A DNA stretch of 64,000 nt from Halomarina halobia. GTDB taxonomy: Archaea > Halobacteriota > Halobacteria > Halobacteriales > Haloarculaceae. This document shows, piece by piece, positions 51,289-60,080 of this stretch; within the stretch, counting starts at the first letter, position 1, and each line of letters opens with the position of its first letter. The stretch covers positions 248,001 through 312,000 of the forward strand of contig NZ_CP119993.1 of assembly GCF_029338575.1 (NCBI RefSeq). The letters run 5' to 3'. Under the pieces are notes generated by a model, which saw only the letters and a list, made by a program, of their open reading frames with translations, did no database searches and was not told where the DNA came from. The position numbers and the translations under genes were made by a program.

Positions 51289-52983
51289 TCACTCGTAGCC
51301 GTCCGGGAGCGTCTCGTAGTAGCCGGCCCGGTCGACCTTCCCGACGTCGGTACGTGGAAACGACTCCCGGAAGACGACCCGCCTCGGTCGCTTGAACTCC
51401 GCGAGCAGTGGGGCGACGTAGTCCAGGATCTCCGCCTCCGTCACCGTCCCGTCGGCCGGGACGACGTGCGCTTCGAGGACGGCGCCGCGCCGCTCGTGGG
51501 GCGCACCGACGACGACGGCGTCGGCGACGCCGGGACACGCCTCCACGACCAGTTCGACCTCCCGGGGCGCGACGGTGTGGCCGGATACCTTGATCGCGTC
51601 CTTCCGCCGGCCGAGGAAGTAGAGGTACCCCTCCTCGGTCACCAACCCGACGTCGCCGGTGTGGAGAGCGCCGTCGGGGTCGAGGACCGCCGCCGTCTCG
51701 TCTGGCCGGCCGTGGTACTCGACCATCGTCGCGGGCGTCGAGACGACTATCTCGCCCCGTTCGCCCGGCGGAAGCGCCTCCCCCGTCTCGACGTCCCGTA
51801 TCTCCACGTCCACGCCGTAGCAGGGCAGACCGACGAACCCCGGTTCGACGCGATCGGTCCCGAACGTGTGCGTGTCGGTCGTGTGCGTCTCCGTCAGCCC
51901 GTAGCCCGATTCCTGGAGGATCGAGCCGGTCGCCGCCTCCCAGTCGTCGCTCAGATCGCGCGTGAGCATCGTTCCGAAACTGGAACAGTTCGTGAAGCCC
52001 CGGTTGGCGGACAGCGACGTGAGGTCGTACGCGTCGAGCTCGGGGTGCGACAGTAGCTCCTCGACCGCGGGGACGGCCAACCACGTCGAGGTCACCCCGT
52101 ACGTATCGACGGCCGCGAGGACGGCCTCCGGGGCGTACCGGGCGAGGAGGACGACGTGACAGCCGGCCACCGGAGGGGCGTCGCAGTACCGCTGCTTTCC
52201 GGCGACGTGGAACGTCGGCATCGCGCCGAGGAGGACGTCCGACTCGTCGTATCGGCGGACGGCGGCCGTCGTCGTCGCCTTGAACAGGACGTTCCAGTGC
52301 GTGTGGACGCACCCCTTCGGGAGGCCGGTCGTCCCGCCGGTGTACTGGAGGAGCGCCCGATCGCCGAGGGTCGGACCGTCCTCCGACGGCGTTCCCCCGG
52401 TCGCGGAGAGATCGGCCACCGTCTCTAGGTCCCCGGGGGCTGACGGCTCGTCGGTCACGACCGGGTGAACCGGGATCGACGACGACGACGGATCGGCGAA
52501 CGCGCGGTACTCGGCGGCGATCACGTCGTCGGGGCCCGAGGCGGCGGTCGCCTCCCGCACCGTCGTCAACAGATCGGTGTGAGCGACGATCACCTCGGCG
52601 CCGCTGTCGGCCAACTGTCGCCGGAGCGCGGGGGTCTTCGACTGGGGGTTCACCGGCGTCGCGACGAGCCCGGCGCGGTGGGCGCCGTGGTAGGCGACGA
52701 GGAACTGCGGGGAGTTCTGGAGGTAGAGCGCACAGACGTCGCCGAGACCGTGTCCGCGCCCCTCGAGGGCCGCGGCGAAGCCGTCGACGTGCGCGTCGAG
52801 TTCCCCCCACGTGAGCGTCCGTCCGTAGAAGGTCACCGCCGGCGCGTTCGGTCGCTCCGTCGCCTGCGCCCGCAGGCACTCGTGGCCGGGACGCCGCCCC
52901 CGTGGAAAGGGAAGCGTCCGGGGGAGCCCCTCGGGCCAGGCGTCGGCGTCGGCGACGTACGACGCGTCGCGATCAGCGACCAT
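51289..52983 (-). CDS. AMP-forming acyl-CoA synthetase/ligase
   Basis: A 564-residue ANL ligase. The nucleotide loop is YTGGTTGLPKG and the later motifs are GYGLTE, GDVGLVTEEGYLYFLGRRKDAIKVSG and the C-terminal Lys in TDVGKVDR. The hinge VSGHTVAPREVE resembles long-chain or cyclic-acid CoA ligases. The start overlaps the end of the short crotonase by 11 bases, so it is the second gene of a two-gene operon. Confidence 0.9.
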   Translation of the reverse strand: MVADRDASYVADADAWPEGLPRTLPFPRGRRPGHECLRAQATERPNAPAVTFYGRTLTWGELDAHVDGFAAALEGRGHGLGDVCALYLQNSPQFLVAYHGAHRAGLVATPVNPQSKTPALRRQLADSGAEVIVAHTDLLTTVREATAASGPDDVIAAEYRAFADPSSSSIPVHPVVTDEPSAPGDLETVADLSATGGTPSEDGPTLGDRALLQYTGGTTGLPKGCVHTHWNVLFKATTTAAVRRYDESDVLLGAMPTFHVAGKQRYCDAPPVAGCHVVLLARYAPEAVLAAVDTYGVTSTWLAVPAVEELLSHPELDAYDLTSLSANRGFTNCSSFGTMLTRDLSDDWEAATGSILQESGYGLTETHTTDTHTFGTDRVEPGFVGLPCYGVDVEIRDVETGEALPPGERGEIVVSTPATMVEYHGRPDETAAVLDPDGALHTGDVGLVTEEGYLYFLGRRKDAIKVSGHTVAPREVELVVEACPGVADAVVVGAPHERRGAVLEAHVVPADGTVTEAEILDYVAPLLAEFKRPRRVVFRESFPRTDVGKVDRAGYYETLPDGYE

Positions 52984-53641
52984 TCGATTCCCCCCCGCGG
53001 AGCAGCGAGCACAGCTCCGTGACCGTCTCCCGGTCGTGCTCCGTTATCGACGCGAGCAGCGCCCGGGCGCGGTCATCCACCTCATCGCTCGGGACGACGG
53101 CGTTCGCGAGGCCGAGTTCGTGCGCCCGAGCCGGCGATATCGGCTCCCCCGTCAGCAGGAGCTCGGCGGCCGGGCGGTGACCGACGAGTTCGGGGAGCCG
53201 CCGCGCCGTCCGTTCGGAGGCGATGTCGTACTTGACCTCGGGCACGGAGAGCGTCGTCCCCTCGCCGACGACGAGGAAGTCACAGGAGAGCGAGACGACG
53301 AACCCCATTCCGACGAGGGCGCCGCGGGCCGCCATCGCCACCGGACAGGGGAGCTCCTCGACGAGGGCGTACAGCTCCTGCGCGAGCGCGTCGACGTCCG
53401 CGAAGTCGGTCTCGTAGTCCTGCGAGACGATCTCGACGTCCATACCGGCACACGTCGCGCGGCCCCGGCCCGCGAGGAGGACGGCCGCCGGGGGGTCCTC
53501 GTTCAGCTCGGTGAACGCGCCGTGCAGTCCGTCGATCATCTCGGGTGTCAGCGCGTTCAGCTTCTCCGGGCGGTTCAGTTCGACGCTGACGAGACCGTCC
53601 TCCACGGAGGTCACGACCGCGTCCGTGTCCACTGCAACCAT
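52973..53641 (-). CDS. short, atypical enoyl-CoA hydratase-like (crotonase) protein
   Basis: A 222-residue crotonase, about 40 residues shorter than usual because the C-terminal helices are cut short. The first catalytic Glu position is Phe in VGMGFVVSLSCD, the second is kept in SVPEVKYD, and the usual GAGGTQ loop is replaced by ASERTARR. The CoA-binding loop is TCAGMDVE. The ATG at 53641 is preferred over a GTG nine bases upstream. It heads an operon with the overlapping ligase, so it probably acts on the same substrate. Confidence 0.85.
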   Translation of the reverse strand: MVAVDTDAVVTSVEDGLVSVELNRPEKLNALTPEMIDGLHGAFTELNEDPPAAVLLAGRGRATCAGMDVEIVSQDYETDFADVDALAQELYALVEELPCPVAMAARGALVGMGFVVSLSCDFLVVGEGTTLSVPEVKYDIASERTARRLPELVGHRPAAELLLTGEPISPARAHELGLANAVVPSDEVDDRARALLASITEHDRETVTELCSLLRGGESNGR

Positions 53642-53804
53642 GGATCCCACTCTGCGCGAGGTCCCTTACCTCTACTGGCGCGATGGATCACGGGATCACG
53701 GGGGCGTCGCGCTGGCGAGGTGCGACGTCGCGCATCGCGGCCTCGAGCGCGAACCGGTCGAGCGGGGAGCGGGGTTCCACGGGTGCGACGCGCGGCGCGC
53801 CAAC

Positions 53805-53811
53805 AGTTAAG
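53805..53811 (+). promoter_or_regulatory. TATA-like box for the SDR gene at 53835
   Basis: AGTTAAG is centred about 27 bases before the ATG at 53835. Confidence 0.5.
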
Positions 53812-53834
53812 TCGAGCATCGCCCACTCTCGGGC

Positions 53835-54608
53835 ATGCTCGACAGCCACGTGGCCTTCGTCACCGGAGCGAGTCAGGGTATCGGGCGGGCGATCGCCGTC
53901 GCGCTCGCGGAACGCGGCGCGTCCGTCGCCCTCGCGGCGCGCGGGGACGGGATCTACGAGACGGCCGAGGAGATCGGCGACGCCGCACCGACGCTCCCGG
54001 TCGAGACGGACGTGACCGACGAGGCGGCGGTCGAAGCCGCCGTCGAGGAGACCGTCGCGGAACTCGGCGGCCTCGACCTGCTCGTCAACAACGCGGGCAT
54101 CGGCGGACCGACGGCGATGGTCGAGGACGTCTCGCGCGAGGAGTGGCAGGAGACCCAGGACGTGAACGTCCTCGGGTCGTTTCTCACGGTCAAACACGCC
54201 GTCCCGTCCCTCCGCGAGAGCGACTGCGCGTCGATCGTCAACATCTCCTCCATCGCCGGCAAGGACCCCTACCCGAGTCGAACGCCCTACGCCGCCTCGA
54301 AGGCGGCGCTCATCGGGTTCGGTCGCAGCCTGGCGTACGAACTCGGCGAGGACGGCGTGACGGTCAACACTATCTGTCCCGGGGCGGTGGAGGGCGAGCG
54401 CGTCGAACGGATGATCCAGCGCCAGGCCGACCGGCGCGGCGTCTCCTTCGAGCGGGCGATGCGCGATCGGGTGACCGACCGGCTACCGCTCGACTCCATC
54501 GTCGACCCGGCCGACATCGGCGCGCTGGTCGCGTTCCTCGGGAGCGAGTACGCCCGCAACATCACCGCACAGGACATCAACGTCGACTCGGGCGCGCGGC
54601 AGGACTGA
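53835..54608 (+). CDS. short-chain dehydrogenase/reductase
   Basis: A 257-residue classical SDR with cofactor loop TGASQGIG, NNAGIGG, NISSIAG and YAASKAA for the active-site Ser, Tyr and Lys. The Arg in AARGDG after the second strand suggests NADP(H). The C-terminal region includes an ERMIQRQADRRGVSFERAM stretch that would shape the substrate pocket. It starts the plus-strand run of SDR, two CoA-transferases and a cyclase. Confidence 0.9.
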   Translation: MLDSHVAFVTGASQGIGRAIAVALAERGASVALAARGDGIYETAEEIGDAAPTLPVETDVTDEAAVEAAVEETVAELGGLDLLVNNAGIGGPTAMVEDVSREEWQETQDVNVLGSFLTVKHAVPSLRESDCASIVNISSIAGKDPYPSRTPYAASKAALIGFGRSLAYELGEDGVTVNTICPGAVEGERVERMIQRQADRRGVSFERAMRDRVTDRLPLDSIVDPADIGALVAFLGSEYARNITAQDINVDSGARQD

Positions 54609-54646
54609 CCCGGTGCCTTCATACCGTCCCGCACGCAGGGTAGGGT

Positions 54647-55846
54647 ATGCCGCTGTCCGACGTGCGCGTTCTCGACTGTGGACAGGCGATAGCCGGACCC
54701 ATCTGTGCGACCTACCTCGGCGATCTCGGGGCCGACGTCGTGAAGATAGAGCGCCCGGACGGCGAGGTGTTCCGAAACGAGCGCCGCGAGCTGGACGGGA
54801 AACCGTTCAACCCCGCGTTCGAGCAGTTCAACCGGAACAAGCGGTCGCTGTGTCTCGACCTCAAGTGCGAGGCAGGCCGCGACGCCCTGCTTGACCTCGT
54901 CGAGGTGGCGGACGTGTTCGTCCAGAACTGGCCGCCGGGCGTCGCGGAACGCCTCGGCGTCGACTACGAGACGCTCGCGGAACTGAACCCGGACCTCGTC
55001 TACGTTCACGTGACGGGATACGGCGAGACCGGCCCGCTGGCGAACAAGCCCGCGATGGACACGATCATCCAGCACCTCTCCGGCCTGTCGAGCCTGATGG
55101 GATACGAGGGCCAGCCGCCCATCCGGTCGCAGTCGTCGGTCGCCGACTACTACGCCGGGTGCCACGCCGCCATCAGTGCGCTGGCCGCGCTCCGACACCG
55201 TGACGCCGGTAACGGCGGACAGAAGATCGACGTCTCGCTGCTGGAGTCGCTCATGCACAACATGGACGGTGCCTTCGAGTACTACAACAACCTCGGCGAG
55301 GTACCGAAGCGCGCGGGGCGCAACGCGTTCTTCAATCCGGACATGCTCTACGGCGCGGCGGAGGCCGCCGACGGGTGGGTCTGCGTCGCGCTGTTGCTCT
55401 ACTCGGATTCGATGTGGGAGGCCTACTGCGACCTCCTCGATCGCGACGACCTGCGGGACGATCCGCGCTACCGCACGGACGCGGGGCGGTTGGCCGACGC
55501 GAAGGAACTGACCGCCATCTTCGAGACGTGGCTCCGGGAACGGACGGTCGAGGACGCCGTCGACGTGCTCAACGACGCCGGCATCCCGGCGGCCGCCCAC
55601 CAGACGATCGATCAGACCGCGGAGATGGACCACGTCGCTCACCGCGGCGTGTTTCGAACCGTCGATCACCCGCGGCTCGGCGACCTCGTCCTCACCGACA
55701 CCCCGCTCTCGCTGTCGGAGACGCCGCCGGCGATCCGCAGACACACTCCCGAACTCGGCGAGCACTCCCGGGAGGTGCTGGCGGAACTCGGGTACGAACC
55801 CGCGACGCTCGATCGCCTGCAGGAGGCGGGCGTCATCGAGGGGTAG
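54647..55846 (+). CDS. class III CoA-transferase (CaiB/BaiF family)
   Basis: A 399-residue family III CoA-transferase. The predicted catalytic residue is Asp167 in SSVADYYAG. The DCGQAIAGPICATYLGDLGA N terminus and the FNRNKRSLCLDLK block are typical, and it ends in QEAGVIEG. It follows the SDR by 38 bases and is followed after 46 bases by a second, dissimilar CoA-transferase. The two could use different acids or form a hetero-oligomer as in some two-subunit transferases. The start at 54647 has an ATACC element about 26 bases before it. Confidence 0.92.
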   Translation: MPLSDVRVLDCGQAIAGPICATYLGDLGADVVKIERPDGEVFRNERRELDGKPFNPAFEQFNRNKRSLCLDLKCEAGRDALLDLVEVADVFVQNWPPGVAERLGVDYETLAELNPDLVYVHVTGYGETGPLANKPAMDTIIQHLSGLSSLMGYEGQPPIRSQSSVADYYAGCHAAISALAALRHRDAGNGGQKIDVSLLESLMHNMDGAFEYYNNLGEVPKRAGRNAFFNPDMLYGAAEAADGWVCVALLLYSDSMWEAYCDLLDRDDLRDDPRYRTDAGRLADAKELTAIFETWLRERTVEDAVDVLNDAGIPAAAHQTIDQTAEMDHVAHRGVFRTVDHPRLGDLVLTDTPLSLSETPPAIRRHTPELGEHSREVLAELGYEPATLDRLQEAGVIEG

Positions 55847-55863
55847 TGGATGCCACCGGTACT

Positions 55864-55870
55864 GTTTTAC
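55864..55870 (+). promoter_or_regulatory. TATA-like box for the second CoA-transferase gene
   Basis: GTTTTAC is centred about 26 bases before the ATG at 55893, suggesting separate transcription from its upstream neighbour. Confidence 0.5.
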
Positions 55871-55892
55871 CGCTCTTCGTCCACGTGGAGTC

Positions 55893-57074
55893 ATGCGACC
55901 GTTCGAGGGGATCGACGTCCTCGACCTCACCCAGTCGATAGCCGGACCGCTCGCGACCCAGTTTCTCGGAACGCTCGGAGCCAACGTCGTGAAGGTGGAG
56001 CCGCCGGGCGGCGACGCCTTCCGCGGACTCCTCGACGGTGCGATGTTCGCCTCGGTCAACCTCGGGGGGAAGCGAAGCGTCTGCCTCGATCTCACGACCG
56101 ACGAGGGGCGGGCGGCCGCCCACGAGCTGGCGGCGACGGCGGACGTCGTCGTCCAGAGCTTCCGCCCGGGAACCGTCGAGAAGTTCGGTCTCGACTACGA
56201 TTCCGTCACCGAGAGCAACCCGGAGGTCGTCTACTGCTCGCTGACCGGGTTCGGCGAGGACGGTCCCTGCCGGGAGTGGCCGGCCTACGACCCCGTCGTC
56301 CAGGCGATGAGCGGCCTGATGTCCACCATCGGGTACCCCGACCGACCGCCGGTCCGCATCGGCGCGAGCGTCATCGACTACGGGACGGGGACGACGGCGG
56401 CCATGCTCGTCGCCGCGGCGCTCCACGAGCGTGAGCGAACCGGCCGGGGTGAGTTCATCGACGTCAACCTCTTCGAGGTGGCCGTCTCGTGGATGGGGTA
56501 CTGGATCGCCCACTACACCGGCACGGGGGAGGTCCCGCAGCCCTCGGGACAGGGGTTCGCCGGACTCGCGCCGAACGAGGTGTTCGACGCGGCTCGGGGC
56601 GAACCGTTCTACCTGAGCGTGGTCAATAATCGACTCTTCGGCCGGCTGTGTACGGCGATCGGCCGGGAGGACCTGGTCACGGACGAGCGGTTCGTCGAGA
56701 ACGCGGACCGGTGGGAGAACCGCGAGGCGCTCCGCGACGAACTCCGCGCGGAGTTCGAGACGTACGACCGCGACGAACTGACGGCGCTGCTGGCGGAGGC
56801 GGGCGTTCCGACGGGACCGCTCCAGACCGTCGACGAGCTCGTCGAGGACGACGAACACGTCGCCGCCCGCGGGATGCTGACCGACACGCGCAACCTCCGG
56901 ACGGATGCGCCGGTCAAGACGGCGAACGCACCGTTCAAGACGGCCTCCGGCCGGCCCGACCTCGGCGATCGGCCGCCGAGACGGGGCGAGCACACGCGCG
57001 AGGTGCTGGCGGAACTCGGCTACTCGGCGGAGCAGATAGACCGGATGCTCGAAGCGGGCGGGGCCGCGGCCTGA
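55893..57074 (+). CDS. class III CoA-transferase (CaiB/BaiF family)
   Basis: A 393-residue family III CoA-transferase. Asp162 in SVIDYGTG is the likely catalytic residue. It begins with DVLDLTQSIAGPLATQFLG, and has CSLTGFGEDGPCREWPAYD and NEVFDAARG. The tail EQIDRMLEAGG is usual. It differs from the neighbour at 54647 across the substrate-facing loops. The cyclase-family hydrolase follows within 45 bases, implying linked use of a carboxylate that is opened or closed by the cyclase. Confidence 0.92.
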   Translation: MRPFEGIDVLDLTQSIAGPLATQFLGTLGANVVKVEPPGGDAFRGLLDGAMFASVNLGGKRSVCLDLTTDEGRAAAHELAATADVVVQSFRPGTVEKFGLDYDSVTESNPEVVYCSLTGFGEDGPCREWPAYDPVVQAMSGLMSTIGYPDRPPVRIGASVIDYGTGTTAAMLVAAALHERERTGRGEFIDVNLFEVAVSWMGYWIAHYTGTGEVPQPSGQGFAGLAPNEVFDAARGEPFYLSVVNNRLFGRLCTAIGREDLVTDERFVENADRWENREALRDELRAEFETYDRDELTALLAEAGVPTGPLQTVDELVEDDEHVAARGMLTDTRNLRTDAPVKTANAPFKTASGRPDLGDRPPRRGEHTREVLAELGYSAEQIDRMLEAGGAAA

Positions 57075-57088
57075 CCGCTCGGGACTAC

Positions 57089-57095
57089 ACTTATG
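57089..57095 (+). promoter_or_regulatory. TATA-like box for the cyclase-family gene
   Basis: ACTTATG is centred about 27 bases before the ATG at 57119. Confidence 0.5.
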
Positions 57096-57118
57096 TCGTC
57101 GTCGCCGGATCTCAGGGT

Positions 57119-57841
57119 ATGGCGGAACTGATAGACCTGACTGCCGACATCGTCGAGGGGATGGCGAACCACCCGAATCACGGGCGGAGCCCCCTGTTTC
57201 TCACCGGGACGCGGATGAATCACGACGAATCCGAGGACACGTGGCGCGGGAAGGGGGTCGAGGACATGTCGTTCAAGAACGGCTTCGTCTACATCGCCGA
57301 ACACAACGGCACGCACCTCGACGCGCCCGTTCACGTCCACCCCGACGGCGCGTCAATCGACGAGGTACCGCTGGAGGAGTGTCACGGCACCGCCGTCTGG
57401 CTCGATCTGGCGGAGGTCGGCCCGAAGGGACGCATCGGACCCGAGGAACTGGAGCAGGCCGCGGCGGACGCGGACGTGACCGTCGGGGCGGGCGACATCG
57501 TTCTGCTCCGTACCGGCTGGGACAGACACGTCCCCGACGACCCCGACACCTACCTCGACGACCATCCGGGGCTCTCGGAGTCGGGTGCCGTCTGGCTGCA
57601 CGAGCGCGACGTGAACCTCGTCGGCATCGACTGCGGCAACGTGGACGTCGCGGGCGACGCGGCGCTTCCCGCCCACCGGGTGTTCCTGCGCGACGACGTC
57701 CCCGAGACGTACACCCTCGTCGTGGAGAACCTCCGGAACATCGACCGCATCCCCGACCATCGGTTCACGTTCAGCGCGGCCCCGCTCCCGCTCGACGGGG
57801 CGACCGCCAGTCCGGTCAGGGCGTTCGCGGTCGTCGAGTGA
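57119..57841 (+). CDS. cyclase family protein (kynurenine formamidase-like metal-dependent hydrolase)
   Basis: A 240-residue metal-dependent hydrolase of the cyclase family (kynurenine formamidase, isatin hydrolase and relatives). The metal motif is NGTHLDAPVH with His66, Asp68 and His72. Other pieces are IVEGMANHPN at the N terminus and LLRTGWDRH. Members hydrolyse an amide, lactam or lactone ring. Its neighbours are two CoA-transferases and a TRAP importer, so the ring-opened acid may go on to the CoA thioester (inference). Confidence 0.9.
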   Translation: MAELIDLTADIVEGMANHPNHGRSPLFLTGTRMNHDESEDTWRGKGVEDMSFKNGFVYIAEHNGTHLDAPVHVHPDGASIDEVPLEECHGTAVWLDLAEVGPKGRIGPEELEQAAADADVTVGAGDIVLLRTGWDRHVPDDPDTYLDDHPGLSESGAVWLHERDVNLVGIDCGNVDVAGDAALPAHRVFLRDDVPETYTLVVENLRNIDRIPDHRFTFSAAPLPLDGATASPVRAFAVVE

Positions 57842-57883
57842 GTGGAAGCCAGAGCGCGGTGGCCTCCGGATCAGATCGGATCG

Positions 57884-57898
57884 GATCGGTGACCGATC
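57884..57898. terminator. small hairpin between convergent genes
   Basis: GATCGG and CCGATC flank a 3-base loop at 57884-57898, at the junction of the convergent cyclase and TRAP permease genes and overlapping the TRAP stop codon. It may help end transcription, but there is no T-rich tract and the role is a guess. Confidence 0.25.
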
Positions 57899-59903
57899 AC
57901 CGGACGTCGAACTCGGGTAGCCGTACCCCGGAGGATCGCATCGCGCGTAGCACCAGCCAGACGAGCAGAACGCCGGTGAGCGCGAGCTGGACGCTGTATA
58001 TCGGGGTGAAGAAGATCCCCGCGGCGACGACGAGGTAGATGGTGCGCTGCCAGAGCGGGATGCGGGCGTTGAAGTCGTAGCCGACGATGCCGACACCGAG
58101 GCCCAGCAGGCCGACGGTGGACAGGAAAAACGTGGACGCGGTCTGGAGCCCGTTCCAGTAGATCAGTTCGGGGTTCATCACGAAGACGAACGGGACGACG
58201 AACGCGAACAGACCCAGTCGGAGCGTCTCCTTCGCCGTGTCCCAGAACTTCGCCTCCGCGATGCCGGCGCCGACCGCACACGACAGCGCGACCGGCGGCG
58301 TGATGGTCGACAGGAGGGCGAAGTAGAACACGAACATGTGGGCCGTGATCGGACCGATACCGAGCTGGACGAGACCGGGCGCGGTCAGGATGGCGACGAC
58401 GACGTACGCGGCGGGTGTCGGCATCCCCATCCCGAACAGGATGCTCGCCGCCATCGCCAGGAGGAGAACGAGGACGAAGACGCCCCCCGCGAGGCTTATC
58501 ATCTGGACGGAGAACCGCTGGGTGAAGCCCGTCTGCGTGATGATGCGGATGACGATGCCGAGCGAGGCGAGCACGGCCGTCAGGGGCGCCATGTTGACCA
58601 TCCCGATCCTCGCACCCTCCACGGTGCGACGCCACCACAGTTTGACGGTGGAGAGTCCGTTCCCGAGAACCAGGTCGCGGACCAGGCCGAACAGAACGAC
58701 GCTCACGATGGCGTACATCCCCGCGGACATCGGGTCGTAACGGAGGACGACCAGCGTGACGATCAGAACGACGAGGGGGCCCGTGTAGGGGAACGTGTTG
58801 ACGAGCGTCCGTACCACGGATCGGTCTTCGGGACCGGATTCACGTTCGTCGACCAGCGCGGTCGACCCGCCTGTCCAGCCGTTCTTCACCGCCGCGAGGT
58901 GGACGACGAACGCGACGGTGACGTAGAACAGCAGCGCGGGCAGGATCGCCGCTCTGAGGATCTCGAAGAACGAGACGCCGAGGATGTCCGCCATCAGGAA
59001 GGCCGCAGAGCCCATCACCGGGGGGAGTATCTGGCCGCCGGTGCTCGCGATGGACTCGATGGCGCCGGCGAAGCGCCCCTCGATCCCCTCCTCGCGCATC
59101 AGTGGAATGGTGAACGAGCCGGTGGTGGCGACGTTCGCCGCGGAACTGCCCGTGATAGAACCCATCAGCATCGAGGCGATGACCGCCACCTGGACGATCC
59201 CCGAACTGAATCGACTGCCGATGTTCTTTCCGAGGCCGATGACGTACTCCATCCCGCCGTACGCCTCGATGATACCGGCGAAGAGGATGAAGATGGCGAC
59301 CCACGTCGCCCCGACGCCCAGGATGAACCCGTAGACGCCGTTCAGCGCGACGGAGTTGACGTAGACGATCCGCTCTATCGACATCCCACCGTGATAGAGG
59401 ATTCCCGGGAACAACGGTCCGGCGAACCCGTAGAACATCGCCCCGACCGAGACCAGGCCGAGCAACTTTCCGTACGCCCGCCACGTGGCGTGGATCGTGA
59501 CGACGATGACAGTGAGGCCGATCAGGAGATCGAGGTCGGTGTAGATGAGGTTCTCGCGGGCCTCGTTCAACCACCGCCAGAAGTTCGCGTGAACGTACGC
59601 CGTCGACGCGACGGCACCGACGAGTAGGACGACCGACAGGGCGTTACGAACGTACTCTCGCCACCCTTGCGGATCCCACTTCAGCGTGGCGAGGTAGAAC
59701 GCCGACAGCATCAGGCCGAGGTGGATGTTCGCGTGTTGCTGACGGGGCATGCCCCCCCGGTACGCGTAATAGAGGTGCCACGCGAGGGTTATGACCCCGA
59801 GCACGTAGAGGAGTAGCTCGACTGTGCGCCGAACCGTGAGGTCGTCGCGGCTTCGCGGTAGTATCGGCTCCAGGGAACGGGTCGTTGACTCGGTGGATGC
59901 CAT
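57897..59903 (-). CDS. TRAP transporter fused permease (TAXI type)
   Basis: A 668-residue membrane protein fusing the small (DctQ-like, about four helices) and large (DctM-like, about 12 helices) TRAP permease subunits. It carries the Gly/Ser-rich SMLMGSITGSSAANVATTGS and the matching SILFGMGMPTPAAYVVVAI hairpin motifs of the large subunit. The TAXI solute-binding protein is encoded divergently, so the two form one uptake system driven by a sodium gradient. Start is the ATG at 59903; a GTG at 59909 is possible. Confidence 0.92.
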   Translation of the reverse strand: MASTESTTRSLEPILPRSRDDLTVRRTVELLLYVLGVITLAWHLYYAYRGGMPRQQHANIHLGLMLSAFYLATLKWDPQGWREYVRNALSVVLLVGAVASTAYVHANFWRWLNEARENLIYTDLDLLIGLTVIVVTIHATWRAYGKLLGLVSVGAMFYGFAGPLFPGILYHGGMSIERIVYVNSVALNGVYGFILGVGATWVAIFILFAGIIEAYGGMEYVIGLGKNIGSRFSSGIVQVAVIASMLMGSITGSSAANVATTGSFTIPLMREEGIEGRFAGAIESIASTGGQILPPVMGSAAFLMADILGVSFFEILRAAILPALLFYVTVAFVVHLAAVKNGWTGGSTALVDERESGPEDRSVVRTLVNTFPYTGPLVVLIVTLVVLRYDPMSAGMYAIVSVVLFGLVRDLVLGNGLSTVKLWWRRTVEGARIGMVNMAPLTAVLASLGIVIRIITQTGFTQRFSVQMISLAGGVFVLVLLLAMAASILFGMGMPTPAAYVVVAILTAPGLVQLGIGPITAHMFVFYFALLSTITPPVALSCAVGAGIAEAKFWDTAKETLRLGLFAFVVPFVFVMNPELIYWNGLQTASTFFLSTVGLLGLGVGIVGYDFNARIPLWQRTIYLVVAAGIFFTPIYSVQLALTGVLLVWLVLRAMRSSGVRLPEFDVR

Positions 59904-59929
59904 CTCCACTCACACTGTCCTCCACCCTA

Positions 59930-59938
59930 CCTAAAGAG
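59930..59938 (-). promoter_or_regulatory. TATA-like box for the TRAP permease gene
   Basis: CTCTTTAGG on the minus strand is centred about 31 bases before the ATG at 59903. Confidence 0.45.
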
Positions 59939-60050
59939 TTTGTATGATGATTGCGACACATGTCCCCGAGGATCTATTTCGGCGACGGCCGCTCGCGCCG
60001 ACCGCGACGAATTACGTACACAGGATCGTACCGTGGTATGAACCGGTACC

Positions 60051-60058
60051 TATTTACC
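60051..60058 (+). promoter_or_regulatory. TATA-like box for the TAXI binding-protein gene
   Basis: TATTTACC is centred about 27 bases before the ATG at 60081. The 177-base divergent region between permease and binding protein is AT-rich for this genome. Confidence 0.5.
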
Positions 60059-60080
60059 ATATTGTTTGATACGTGGGGAC

